Part shown: positions 9,142 through 17,405 of the stretch, one piece after another | How positions within the stretch are numbered: the stretch's first letter is position 1 | Layout of the letters: the number at the start of each line of letters is the position of its first letter | Source of the DNA: an uncultured Verrucomicrobiae bacterium | Lineage (GTDB): Bacteria > Verrucomicrobiota > Verrucomicrobiia > Limisphaerales > AAA164-E04 | Assembly: GCA_951813855.1 (NCBI GenBank) | Contig: OX638380.1 | Coordinates: forward strand, 3,240,876-3,304,875 | Length of the DNA: 64,000 bases | Reading direction: 5' to 3' | Made by a program: the position numbers and the translations under genes | Notes under the pieces: model-generated | What the model saw: the letters and a program-made list of their open reading frames with translations, nothing else | What the model was told of the DNA's origin: nothing | The model's database searches: none

Positions 9142-10026
9142 TCAAGGAAGAACGGTGTTTCCGGACGAGACTTCGACCGGTTGGCAGGGGCGAAAAAAGC
9201 GGCGCAGGAAATGAGGACGGCCTTGTTCCGGAGCGGCCAGGAAGTCAGCGAACCGGCGAGCGGTTCCCGAACGGGGCGAATGTTTCACGACATGGGCGTT
9301 GACCGTGGTGCGGGCGGATTCGAGTTCGGGACAGCGAACGATCCGCAGCTCGAATTGACGAGCGGTCACGTCCCAGAGGAAAGCGGCCTGAACGCCAGTC
9401 GCGGTACGGACGGCTTGCGCCGCTTCGGGGACTCGAAGAAAGGCGGCTTTTTTGCGGGCCTCGATCGCCGGCCATAATCCTTGAGGTTCCAAGGCCAGTT
9501 TCGTGCGTAGGCCGGCACCGGCTTGCTGATTGCAGACTACGAAAGTCAGGTTTTGGTTGATCAAGGTTCTTACCGAGTCTACCGGCAAACGCGAATCCGG
9601 ATTGAGAGCCAACACGATGCGGTACTGAACCAAGGGGATCGGTGGTTCCACCAAATCGTTGCTTCGAGCTCGCTCGCCGAAAAACGAATCGGCCGGGAGG
9701 TAAAGGTCGCCGTGTATTCGTCCGGCCGCTTTTTCCCGGGCGAGTTTCGCCTCAAGTTCTCCTGAGGAACCGTAGTCGAGCCGAACGGTCAATCCGGAGT
9801 GCCGTTCGAAATGCGCGGCGGCGGCTTCGAGCGGTTCCCGTAGCGCGGCGGCGCAGTAGACGGTGAGAGCGGGTGGCGCATCATTAAACCGGTGATCCAG
9901 CCGGTGAAGCGCTGCCGCCACGGCCAGAACGACGAAACAGGAACCGAGCGCGGTTAGCTTGGCTCCGGCTCCCGGCGCGAACCGGCGGCGAAGCCCGGCG
10001 ACGAAACCCTCTTTGGGTTCGCTCAT
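9142..10026 (-). CDS. modA: Molybdate ABC transporter substrate-binding protein
   Basis: 294 aa from the ATG at 10026, 8 nt after the mtnP stop. The open frame runs further up, but that part overlaps mtnP and is Arg-rich, unlike ModA. An N-terminal hydrophobic segment (about 24-42, TALGSCFVVLAVAAALH) after an Arg-rich stretch acts as an export signal or anchor; no clean lipobox is seen. The type II periplasmic binding fold follows: LTVYCAAALREPLE, FERHSGLTVRLDYGSSGELEAKL and DLYLPADSFF are characteristic of ModA. It binds molybdate or tungstate in the periplasm for ModBC, which lie about 20 kb away (29706-31189). It probably shares an mRNA with mtnP. Confidence 0.85.
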   Translation of the reverse strand: MSEPKEGFVAGLRRRFAPGAGAKLTALGSCFVVLAVAAALHRLDHRFNDAPPALTVYCAAALREPLEAAAAHFERHSGLTVRLDYGSSGELEAKLAREKAAGRIHGDLYLPADSFFGERARSNDLVEPPIPLVQYRIVLALNPDSRLPVDSVRTLINQNLTFVVCNQQAGAGLRTKLALEPQGLWPAIEARKKAAFLRVPEAAQAVRTATGVQAAFLWDVTARQFELRIVRCPELESARTTVNAHVVKHSPRSGTARRFADFLAAPEQGRPHFLRRFFRPCQPVEVSSGNTVLP

Positions 10027-10034
10027 GGCCGAAG

Positions 10035-10913
10035 TTATTCGGACTCGAGGTAACGGCCGAGCAACGGTCGTAGCTCGTCGACGGTTTTCGCCGGCCAGTA
10101 TTTCCGGTCGGTCAGAATGGCGTTTTGGAGGGCGTCGTGACAGGAACACTTCCCGTCGGGGTCCAAGTCGGCGATCAGATCGCCGATGATTTGCTGAGCG
10201 GTCCGGTTGTTTTTGTTGAGTTGCTCGACGACGGTTTCCACAGTGACGTGGGGATCGTGGGGTTTCCAGCAATCGTAGTCGGTGACCAGGGCCAGGGCGG
10301 CGTAGGCGATTTCGGCTTCGCGGGCGCACTTGGCTTCTCCGAGATTGGTCATGCCGATCACGGCGTGACCGTCCCGGTGATTCTGTTGCGATTCGGCTCG
10401 GGTGCTGAAGGCCGGTCCTTCCATGTTAATGTAGGTTCCGCCGTCATGTACCCGGGTGCCTTGTCGGCGAGCGGAAGCGAGCAACGCCGTTCTCAGTTCT
10501 TGGCATAAGGGATCGGCGAAAGCGACATGGGCTACGATGCCCCGGCCGAAGAAGGTGTGGGCGGCTTCGCGTTTGGTTCGATCCAAGAACTGGTCGATGA
10601 CGACGATATCGCACGGTTGATATTCCGGTTGCAGAGACCCGACTGCGCCGACGCCGACGATCCAGCGAACGCCGAGTTGTTTCAGGGCCATGATATTGGC
10701 CCGGTGATTCAACTCGCTGGGAAGGAGTTGGTGACCGCGTCCGTGCCGGGGCAAGAAAGCTAATTTGCGACCGTGATAACGTCCGAGCAGCAATTGGTCG
10801 GAAGGGGCGCCGAAGGCGGTCGGTACGCTTTGCCAGCGCTTATTTTCTAAACCGTCCAATTGATAAAGCCCCGAACCTCCGATGATGCCGATCCGGCTGG
10901 TATCCGCGTTCAC
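10035..10913 (-). CDS. mtnP: S-methyl-5'-thioadenosine phosphorylase
   Basis: Phosphorolysis of 5'-methylthioadenosine to adenine and methylthioribose-1-phosphate, the entry step of methionine salvage. The 292 aa protein shows the phosphate-binding IGGSGLY near the N-terminus, the PRHGRGH segment, and the substrate motif NMEGPAFSTRAES with GMTNLGEAKCAREAEI following. These match the MTAP branch of the PNP/MTAP family (family II). Length is normal. It is the first gene of a likely two-gene unit with modA (8-nt gap). The other salvage genes are not adjacent. The closely related 5'-methylthioinosine phosphorylases cannot be fully excluded by eye. Confidence 0.9.
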   Translation of the reverse strand: MNADTSRIGIIGGSGLYQLDGLENKRWQSVPTAFGAPSDQLLLGRYHGRKLAFLPRHGRGHQLLPSELNHRANIMALKQLGVRWIVGVGAVGSLQPEYQPCDIVVIDQFLDRTKREAAHTFFGRGIVAHVAFADPLCQELRTALLASARRQGTRVHDGGTYINMEGPAFSTRAESQQNHRDGHAVIGMTNLGEAKCAREAEIAYAALALVTDYDCWKPHDPHVTVETVVEQLNKNNRTAQQIIGDLIADLDPDGKCSCHDALQNAILTDRKYWPAKTVDELRPLLGRYLESE

Positions 10914-11404
10914 TGGTCTCGGTAATTAATCCGGCCGGAATTAACTGTCAAGCGAGTACTAGTCGATCGATCGCGTAGCTGCGGTCGGCGGCGGCTCGGA
11001 ATTCGAGCGGCCGGTTGCCGCCCTCGAATACTATCGGCGATAGCGAGGCGACTTTTCGATTAGCGGCAAGGTGTCGCGACTGTCTCGGCACCTGAGGGAA
11101 ACTCGCGAACCCAATCGTCGTTTTCCGGTCCTTAGCCGCATGAAATTCAGTCGATCAGTAGGTCCTGCGCCGGCGACCGGGATCGCCGAGAGAGTTTATC
11201 GAGGCGCTTCGTCCGAGCGGTCGCTCACGGCTGTCGAGAGCGTCACGAACGGTTGGTTCGGTCAGGAGCGTTCGGATGCCAGCGCTGCAACTGAGAGGAA
11301 AAATCAACGCCGGCTCAGAAAATAATTCAACCGGGGGCGATACCGTCGACCGTCTCATCGAGAACCCGGCCGGAACCGGATTCTCCGATGGGGGAAGAGA
11401 GTGG
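10914..11404. other. Intergenic region, no gene recognised
   Basis: 491 bases, GC-rich, with short open frames on both strands that show no family features and unnatural Arg/Ser-rich composition. It should contain the mtnP promoter. Nothing resembling a structured RNA was recognised. Confidence 0.4.
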
Positions 11405-11941
11405 TTAGGACGATTGCTCTTCCGTTGCCGAGTATTTTTTCAAATCTCGGGAGAGCAGGGACGTGACTTCCTTGAATCGGGAAAGATTGTCGTGATTCAG
11501 ATCGATGAGGGTCTGATGAGCTTCCAAGCTGGTACGGGTGTATTCCCGAAGATCGCAGTCGGGGGTCGGGTTGACGACATGGAAGTCGAACGCCAAGTCG
11601 GGTTCGGTCGGGACCAATTGGAATTCATCCAGGATGCCCAAGTTTTCGATCATGTTCCGCACGCGCTCGGAAGGTGAGACCAAGAAGATGCTCAGGCCGT
11701 CTTTCCGGCCGGCGTGGTACGTTTCTCCGCCTTGTTGGGCCAATACGCCGAGAAAGGTGCTGTCCATCAGCAGGCATTGTCGCAAATACAGAAAGATCTT
11801 CCGGGCTCCATGTTCCCGCAGATGCTCCATGACGTCCCGAAAAGCGACGCTGCAAGTCGCGTTGGCTCGTCCGGAAATGCGGATGCCGCCGGATTCGCCG
11901 TTGATGGCGATAGCAATTTGAGCGCAAAGCGGTTTGTTCAT
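11405..11941 (-). CDS. STAS-domain protein (anti-sigma-factor antagonist-like)
   Basis: 178 aa, cytoplasmic. Residues about 5-115 form a STAS fold. DSTFLG at 60-65 matches the conserved D-S-x-x-x-G loop whose serine (S61 here) is phosphorylated in SpoIIAA/RsbV-type partner-switch proteins. The remaining about 60 residues are helical and charged with no recognised domain, longer than a minimal STAS protein. The start overlaps the holA stop by 4 nt (ATGA), so it is translationally coupled as the last gene of the BFN-holA-STAS unit. A partner kinase or phosphatase is not adjacent. The partner-switch role is inferred from the fold. Confidence 0.8.
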   Translation of the reverse strand: MNKPLCAQIAIAINGESGGIRISGRANATCSVAFRDVMEHLREHGARKIFLYLRQCLLMDSTFLGVLAQQGGETYHAGRKDGLSIFLVSPSERVRNMIENLGILDEFQLVPTEPDLAFDFHVVNPTPDCDLREYTRTSLEAHQTLIDLNHDNLSRFKEVTSLLSRDLKKYSATEEQSS

Positions 11942-13098
11942 GGCTCACCAGAGGGAGACGAGCCAGGTGCGATTTCTTCTCCCTGTACGATCCCTATAAT
12001 ACATTCGCGCAAAACGGAGGGGGGATCAACCGAAACCGTGATCATTTTACGAATCGTGGCCAACAATAACTCCAGAATTTGAATCAAGCGGTTCTTCGAA
12101 TAGTTCCGGGAATGCGTATACGCCTGAAAAACGAAAAAAGGACTCTGCGCCAAGGGATTGAAACGGCGGTCGGCTGGAAATTGCTCGGGTTTCAAATTCG
12201 CTAACTGGGATTTGAAACTGGGGTAGGTCAGATTAGCTCGCAGCAATTGTCGGGTTTGAAGTTCCTTGAAGAGGAGCATGTTGCGAAATTTCGTAATCAA
12301 ACTGTAGATGACGCCTAATTCGCTGGTCTGCTTTTCGGTTCGCATGGTCCATAATTCGTCTTCCAGGCGATCCAGGGCGAGCGGCAGATTGCGTTCGGAG
12401 ACGGCGTTGACCAAGGCGAACGCTTTGGCTTGGCGGGTCGGATAGACAGAGGCCTCCAAGTCGGCACCGGTGATTTCTTTACGGTCGCCGACATATAGGA
12501 CGACCTTCTCACACTCAGAAACCAATACTCTCCGATCCAAGCCTGCCGTTCGGACCAGTTGTTCGGCGACATCGGCCTTGACGGTTTTGCCTCGGCTTTT
12601 GATTTGTTCGCGGACCAGGCTTAGCGCGATTCTGTCGGCGTTGCGCACTTTGGCCAACGAAGGGCACTCGGTTATCTCGCTCTTAAGTTTGAGCCACCTG
12701 CCGATTTTCCGATTCCATTTGATGCCGGGAGCCGAGATCAGCAAGTGGTTTTGTTGCCAGTCGAGGCGCTCCAACGACTCCACCAACCGGTCCAGCATCA
12801 AGCTAGTCTGCCTGGATTGCGCGGTCGTTCCTTCGCCCAGAAAATCGCATTGGCGAAACCAGATCAGCTTGCCGGAGGTGAAGAGCGACGGGTTCTCCAG
12901 CGCGTTCCTGAGGGCGGCGACTCTCTCCGCCACTTCTCGTTCGTTTTTGGCTTGGCCATCGACGATTTCCGGTTCGTGGGTGGGGTTATCTTTTTGCCAG
13001 CCAGCGAGGATCTGTCGGCAACGATTCGTGACTTCGAAATCGTCGTCGCCGACAACGAATTGCAGGATCGGGGTGGATTGAGGGGAAACCGAGCTCAC
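11938..13098 (-). CDS. holA: DNA polymerase III subunit delta
   Basis: The delta subunit opens the sliding clamp in the clamp-loader complex. The 386 aa protein has HolA features: an N-terminal FVVGDDDFEV start, a PSLFTSGKLIWFRQ strand-loop and LLISAPGIKWNRKIGRWLK. Then come the middle helical DRRVLVSECEKVVLYVGDRKEITGADLE segment and a C-terminal collar-like domain with LGVIYSLITKFRNMLLFKEL. HolA diverges strongly between phyla, so the call rests on this pattern of segments. It lies 45 nt after the BFN gene and overlaps the STAS gene by 4 nt. Confidence 0.85.
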   Translation of the reverse strand: MSSVSPQSTPILQFVVGDDDFEVTNRCRQILAGWQKDNPTHEPEIVDGQAKNEREVAERVAALRNALENPSLFTSGKLIWFRQCDFLGEGTTAQSRQTSLMLDRLVESLERLDWQQNHLLISAPGIKWNRKIGRWLKLKSEITECPSLAKVRNADRIALSLVREQIKSRGKTVKADVAEQLVRTAGLDRRVLVSECEKVVLYVGDRKEITGADLEASVYPTRQAKAFALVNAVSERNLPLALDRLEDELWTMRTEKQTSELGVIYSLITKFRNMLLFKELQTRQLLRANLTYPSFKSQLANLKPEQFPADRRFNPLAQSPFFVFQAYTHSRNYSKNRLIQILELLLATIRKMITVSVDPPSVLRECIIGIVQGEEIAPGSSPSGEP

Positions 13099-13143
13099 GG
13101 CGCGGCGCTGGTTGGGGTACGAATGGGGCGAGGGCGTTTCGGA

Positions 13144-13623
13144 TTAACTTCGGACGTCGTCCTCCGCTTCCCGGTTGAGCTGCTCGAATTGCTCGAGCGT
13201 CGCGCTCATGTCGTCGACCTTCTCGAAGAGTTGGGAATTGACGAATAGAGGACGTCCCTGGGCCGTCGCCATCGCGATGCAATCGCTGGGCCGGGCGTCG
13301 ACTTCGACGATCTTCCGGCCCAATTCGTTGTTTTGCCGCAGGATCATGCGGGCGTAATAGGTATGTTCGCGCAAATCGGTGATGATCACCCGTTCCAGAG
13401 TGATCCCGAATCCGGTAAACACGTCGGACATCAGGTCGTGGGTCAACGGGCGGTGTTTTTCGATCCCCCGTTTGTAATTGTCGATGATTTCGCCGATGTT
13501 GTCCTCGACCAAGATGGCGAATACCTTTTTTTGATTCCCGACGAATATGGACCAACCTGCACCTTCGCACCGAAGAATCTGACGGATTTCGACAGGGATC
13601 GCTTCGTGTTTCATTTTCTCCAT
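13144..13623 (-). CDS. Bifunctional nuclease family protein (DUF151/BFN)
   Basis: 159 aa from the ATG at 13623; a second Met three codons on (13614) has a GGAG just upstream and could be the real start. It carries the DUF151 core: VFAILVEDNIGEIIDNYKRG, RPLTHDLMSDVFTGFGITLERVIITDL, TYYARMIL, and VDARPSDCIAMATAQGRPLFVN. The R-PSDCIAMA block is the family hallmark. Characterised members have reported nuclease activity, but the role in bacteria such as this is uncertain. It is first in a tight unit with holA and the STAS gene, and divergent from glnS. Confidence 0.85.
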   Translation of the reverse strand: MEKMKHEAIPVEIRQILRCEGAGWSIFVGNQKKVFAILVEDNIGEIIDNYKRGIEKHRPLTHDLMSDVFTGFGITLERVIITDLREHTYYARMILRQNNELGRKIVEVDARPSDCIAMATAQGRPLFVNSQLFEKVDDMSATLEQFEQLNREAEDDVRS

Positions 13624-13780
13624 CTTAAGCTTTCGCGAACTTTTGACAAGCACGGACGCGATTGACTTCGCTCGTTCGGCTCGGGCATGCTAGAATCGTC
13701 GCCGCTTGGCCGGAGGCCGGGCCGGGGCCGTCGCCGCTACCGGAATTTCCGAGCCGTGCGGCTGAGCGGAAGCATTGCCG

Positions 13781-15457
13781 ATGAGTAAAGATTTTATCCG
13801 GGAAATTGTCGATCGCGATCTGGCGGCCAAGCTCCACGAGGGGAGGGTGCGGACCCGGTTTCCGCCGGAACCCAACGGTTACCTGCATATCGGCCATGCG
13901 AAATCGATCTGCCTGAATTACGGGATCGCCGTCGAACGTCAGGGCGAGTGCAATTTACGGTTCGACGATACGAATCCGATTCGCGAGGACGAGGAATACG
14001 TTCAGGCCATTCAGGCCGACGTTCGCTGGCTGTTTGCCGAGGGCGTGAAGGAACAGGCGTTTTACGCTTCGGACTATTTCGAACGGTTTTACGAGTTCGC
14101 CGTGGAAATGATTAACCGCCGCCTGGCGTTCGTTTGCGATCAGACGGCGCAGGAATTCGCGGACGGTCGCGGGACGCCGACCAGCCCCGGGACCGAAAGT
14201 CCCTGGCGCGAGCGGCCGCCGGACGAGAATCTCGCGCTGTTCGCCCGGATGCGGGCCGGAGAATTTCCCGAAGGGGCCAAAACCTTGCGCGCCCGCATCG
14301 ACATGGCTTCTCCTAACATCCATCTGCGTGATCCGGCTCTCTACCGGATCCGCCAAGCCGTTCATCATCGTACCGGCGACGCTTGGAAAATCTATCCTAC
14401 CTACGACTTCGCCCACTGCCTTTCGGACGCTCTCGAAGGGATTACCCATTCGTTGTGCACGCTGGAATTCGCGGTTCATCGACCGCTTTACGATTGGATC
14501 CTGGAGCACTTGCCCCTGCCTCGTCCGTTGCCTCGCCAGTATGAGTTCGCGCGTCTTAACCTGAGTTATACCGTGTTGAGCAAACGCAAATTGAACCGTT
14601 TGGTGGCGGAGAAGAAAGTCGCAGGCTGGGACGACCCGAGAATGCCGACGATTTCCGGATTGCGCCGCCGGGGAGTGACGCCGGAGGCGATTCGGGATTT
14701 TTGCGTGGAAATCGGCGTGACCCGTTACGACGGCTTGACGGACGTCGCGTTGTTGGAACATTGCATCCGCCGGGATTTGAATCTTCGGGCCTTGAGGGCG
14801 ATGGCGGTGTTGCGACCGCTCCGGGTAGTGATCGAAAATTGGGACGAAGCTGAGACCGGGGAACTGGAGGCGATCAATAATCCCGAGGACGACAGCGCCG
14901 GAGTGCGAACCGTCCCGTTTTCCCGGGAACTGTATCTCGAACAAACGGATTTCATGGAGGATCCTCCTCGCAAGTTCTTCCGGTTGCGGCCCGGCGGCGA
15001 AGTGCGGCTGCGTTATGCCTTCATAATGAAATGCCAGGAGGTGGAGAAGGACGAAGCCGGCCAAATCCGGTTGCTGCGCTGCACGATCGATCCGGAATCC
15101 CGGCGCGGCGGCGCGACCGCGGGGCGCCGGGTCAAAGGGACGATCCATTGGGTTTCCGCCGAACATGCGATCAAGGCCGAAATCCGGCTGTGGGATCGCT
15201 TGTTCAGCGTTCCGGAACCGGAAAAAGCCGGGGAAGGGCGGGACTTTCTGGATTGCCTCAACCCTGAATCTCGCGAGGTGTTGCACGACAGCCGGTTGGA
15301 ACCCAGTCTGGCCGAAGCGGTTCCAGGAACCGCTTATCAGTTCGAACGAGTCGGTTATTTCTGCCGGGACGAACGGGATTCCCGGCCCGGAGCGCCGGTC
15401 TTCAATCGAACCGTGTCTTTACGCGCTCCCTTCGATCCCCGGAAATCGAAAAAATGA
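13781..15457 (+). CDS. glnS: Glutaminyl-tRNA synthetase
   Basis: Charges tRNA-Gln with glutamine, a class I synthetase of GlnRS/GluRS type. FPPEPNGYLHIGHAKS holds the HIGH motif (36-39), RFDDTNP follows, and TVLSKRKL is the KMSKS-type loop. A C-terminal GlnRS anticodon-binding beta-barrel follows (VPFSRELYLEQTDF, KGTIHWVSAEHA). The 558 aa length is typical of bacterial GlnS. A TTG two codons upstream is in frame; the ATG at 13781 (MSKDFIREIV) is preferred and follows a purine-rich GCGGAAG. Possession of GlnRS implies direct charging rather than only the amidotransferase route. Confidence 0.96.
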   Translation: MSKDFIREIVDRDLAAKLHEGRVRTRFPPEPNGYLHIGHAKSICLNYGIAVERQGECNLRFDDTNPIREDEEYVQAIQADVRWLFAEGVKEQAFYASDYFERFYEFAVEMINRRLAFVCDQTAQEFADGRGTPTSPGTESPWRERPPDENLALFARMRAGEFPEGAKTLRARIDMASPNIHLRDPALYRIRQAVHHRTGDAWKIYPTYDFAHCLSDALEGITHSLCTLEFAVHRPLYDWILEHLPLPRPLPRQYEFARLNLSYTVLSKRKLNRLVAEKKVAGWDDPRMPTISGLRRRGVTPEAIRDFCVEIGVTRYDGLTDVALLEHCIRRDLNLRALRAMAVLRPLRVVIENWDEAETGELEAINNPEDDSAGVRTVPFSRELYLEQTDFMEDPPRKFFRLRPGGEVRLRYAFIMKCQEVEKDEAGQIRLLRCTIDPESRRGGATAGRRVKGTIHWVSAEHAIKAEIRLWDRLFSVPEPEKAGEGRDFLDCLNPESREVLHDSRLEPSLAEAVPGTAYQFERVGYFCRDERDSRPGAPVFNRTVSLRAPFDPRKSKK

Positions 15458-15512
15458 CGTTGCCGATCGCGCCTGCTGATTCCCGGTCGAGTCGATCGAT
15501 GCGGGGGCTCGT

Positions 15513-16460
15513 TCAGGACGGCTGGTTCGCCAGCCGGTGAAGCGTCGCTTTGAGATCTTCGGGCGGATACGCCTGGATGCAGAAGCGATAGTCGTTTTCG
15601 GGATGGCGGAACGCCAGTTTCCAGGCATGCAGCATCGGTCGTTCGGGTTGGTGCCCGATGACGGCGGACAGCCGTTGTGATTGCCGCTTGCCGTACACGG
15701 CGTCGCCAAACACCGGGAAGCCCAGATGTTTGAGATGCACCCGAATCTGATGCGTGCGGCCGGTGAGGAGACCGAGTTCCAGCAGACTGGCTCCGGAAAA
15801 AGACTTCAGCAGCCGGTATGTGGTGTGGGCGGGCCGGCCGGCGCCGGCGGCTACCGCCATGCGTTTCTGATCGGAGGGATGGCGGGCGATGTTGGCGGAA
15901 ATGTCGCCCGTTTCGTCGCGAACCTCGCCGCAAGCGATCGCCAAGTAGGTTTTTTCGATGGAGCGGTCGGCGAATTGACTTGTCAACTGGGCGTGGGCCT
16001 TTTCGGTTTTGGCGGCGATCAGGCAACCGCTTGTTCCCCGATCCAGGCGATGGACGATGCCGGGGCGGCCGGCCTCGCCGACCGTCTGCAGGGCCTCGCC
16101 GCAATGATGCAACAAGCCGTTGACCAAGGTTTCTTGGGGATGGCCGGCGGACGGATGGACGCATCGGCCCGGTTCCTTGTCGATAACCAGCAGGTGTTCG
16201 TCTTCGAAGAGCACGTTCAAGGGGATCGGTTCCGGTTTCGGCCTGGGATCGGGTTCGGGAGGAAATTCGATGCGTACGGTTTCGCTTCCTCGGGGTTTGT
16301 AGTGGGGTTTGACTTGCCGCCGATCGACCAGGACGCTGCCGGCTTCGATTAACCGGGTCAAGGCGCTGCGGGAATACTCGGGCAAGCGTTGGTGAAGCCA
16401 GACGTCGAGCCGCTCGCCGCGGGGGTTTTCGGCGACGGTGAACTCGCGGGGCTCGGTCAC
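15513..16460 (-). CDS. rluD: RluD-type 23S rRNA pseudouridine synthase
   Basis: Isomerises uridine in large-subunit rRNA. The 315 aa protein has an N-terminal S4 RNA-binding domain (about 14-70: ERLDVWLHQRLPEYSRSALTRLIEAG, VLVDRRQVK) and the RluA-family catalytic domain. The catalytic Asp lies in the HRLDRGTSG motif. KTYLAIACG, LLTGRTHQIRVHL and FPVFGDAVYG are standard family blocks. The S4 domain plus length favours RluD over RluA or RluC, but the exact site cannot be fixed by eye. It overlaps the lgt stop by 4 nt, so the two are coupled. Confidence 0.88.
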   Translation of the reverse strand: MTEPREFTVAENPRGERLDVWLHQRLPEYSRSALTRLIEAGSVLVDRRQVKPHYKPRGSETVRIEFPPEPDPRPKPEPIPLNVLFEDEHLLVIDKEPGRCVHPSAGHPQETLVNGLLHHCGEALQTVGEAGRPGIVHRLDRGTSGCLIAAKTEKAHAQLTSQFADRSIEKTYLAIACGEVRDETGDISANIARHPSDQKRMAVAAGAGRPAHTTYRLLKSFSGASLLELGLLTGRTHQIRVHLKHLGFPVFGDAVYGKRQSQRLSAVIGHQPERPMLHAWKLAFRHPENDYRFCIQAYPPEDLKATLHRLANQPS

Positions 16461-17230
16461 GATCCGGTCGCGGCTTTAGCCGGTTTGCGGGACCGGTGCC
16501 GCCAGTAATACAGCCCCAACGCCACGGGGAGAATCAACAGGCTGACGAATTGGCCGGGAGTCAGCGGGCCGGGGGAAGGGTAGTCGCCCCGGTAGGCTTC
16601 GACGACGAGGCGTAACACGGCGTAACTCGACAAGTAGAGCGCGAAGATTTGGCCATCGAAAGCCTTGCGCCGATAAAAATACGCCAAACCCAGGTAGAGT
16701 CCGAAATTGACTCCAGCGGAGTATAGTTGGGTCGGATGCACCCACTCCGGATGAGTGGCATGGGCTTCGGGATATTGCACGGCCCAAGGTGCGTCCGACG
16801 GACTGCCGTAGCAGCAACCCGTCAGGAAACAACCCAAGCGTCCGAACGCATGCCCCAAGGGGATGCTGGGAGCGAGGGCGTCGGCCAGTTGCCAGAGGGA
16901 TATTTTCTTCAGATAAACGTAAAGGGAGGTGGCCGCCATCGCACCCAATAGCCCGCCGTACCATACCAGTCCGCCTTCTCTGATATTAAACCATTCGAAC
17001 CAACCTTTGTCCTGGAAGTGCTCCGGATGAGTCGTCACGAACAGGAGGCGGGCTCCGAGCAACGCCCCGACGATCAGCCAAGGTCCCAAGTCGAAGGTCG
17101 CCATGGTCTTCAGTCCGCCGAGTCGTCCTCGCCGTTCCGCGGTCCAGAGGCCGATCAGGCAGCCGGCGGCGGCGAAGATCCCGTACCAGTGAACCTGAAA
17201 TCCGCCGATGGAGAACGCGATTGGATCCAT
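16457..17230 (-). CDS. lgt: Prolipoprotein diacylglyceryl transferase
   Basis: Integral inner-membrane enzyme that moves diacylglycerol from phosphatidylglycerol to the lipobox cysteine, the first step of lipoprotein maturation. The ATG at 17230 starts MDPIAFSIGGFQVHWYGIFAAAG, the usual Lgt N-terminus; the frame extends 28 codons upstream with non-family sequence. GGLVWYGGLLGAM contains the conserved Lgt signature region, followed by AFGRLGCFLTGCCYG and HPTQLYSAG. About seven hydrophobic segments and 257 aa match the family. Coupled to rluD. Confidence 0.94.
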   Translation of the reverse strand: MDPIAFSIGGFQVHWYGIFAAAGCLIGLWTAERRGRLGGLKTMATFDLGPWLIVGALLGARLLFVTTHPEHFQDKGWFEWFNIREGGLVWYGGLLGAMAATSLYVYLKKISLWQLADALAPSIPLGHAFGRLGCFLTGCCYGSPSDAPWAVQYPEAHATHPEWVHPTQLYSAGVNFGLYLGLAYFYRRKAFDGQIFALYLSSYAVLRLVVEAYRGDYPSPGPLTPGQFVSLLILPVALGLYYWRHRSRKPAKAATGS

Positions 17231-17307
17231 TCGGGAGGCAGTGTAGGTGTAGCGAACCGAAGTTTCAACCAAGGGCAAGGGCGAAAAAATCGGATTCGTT
17301 CCGACAT

Positions 17308-17325
17308 TTGGCACGCCGCTTGCTT
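17308..17325 (+). promoter_or_regulatory. Sigma-54 (-24/-12) promoter of glutamine synthetase
   Basis: TTGGCACGCCGCTTGCTT fits the sigma-54 consensus (TGGCACG, 4-base spacer, TTGC). The GG at 17310-17311 and GC at 17322-17323 have the required 10-base gap. It lies about 80 nt upstream of the glutamine synthetase start, which places transcription start near 17335. This implies RpoN and an NtrC-like activator; upstream activator sites were not recognised. Confidence 0.85.
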
Positions 17326-17405
17326 GTAGAGTTGACTTTCCTGAACGTCAGGGTAAAATTTCGGGTCATCAACATCCGAGATCGTAACTGAGAAGCAGAA
17401 CCGGT

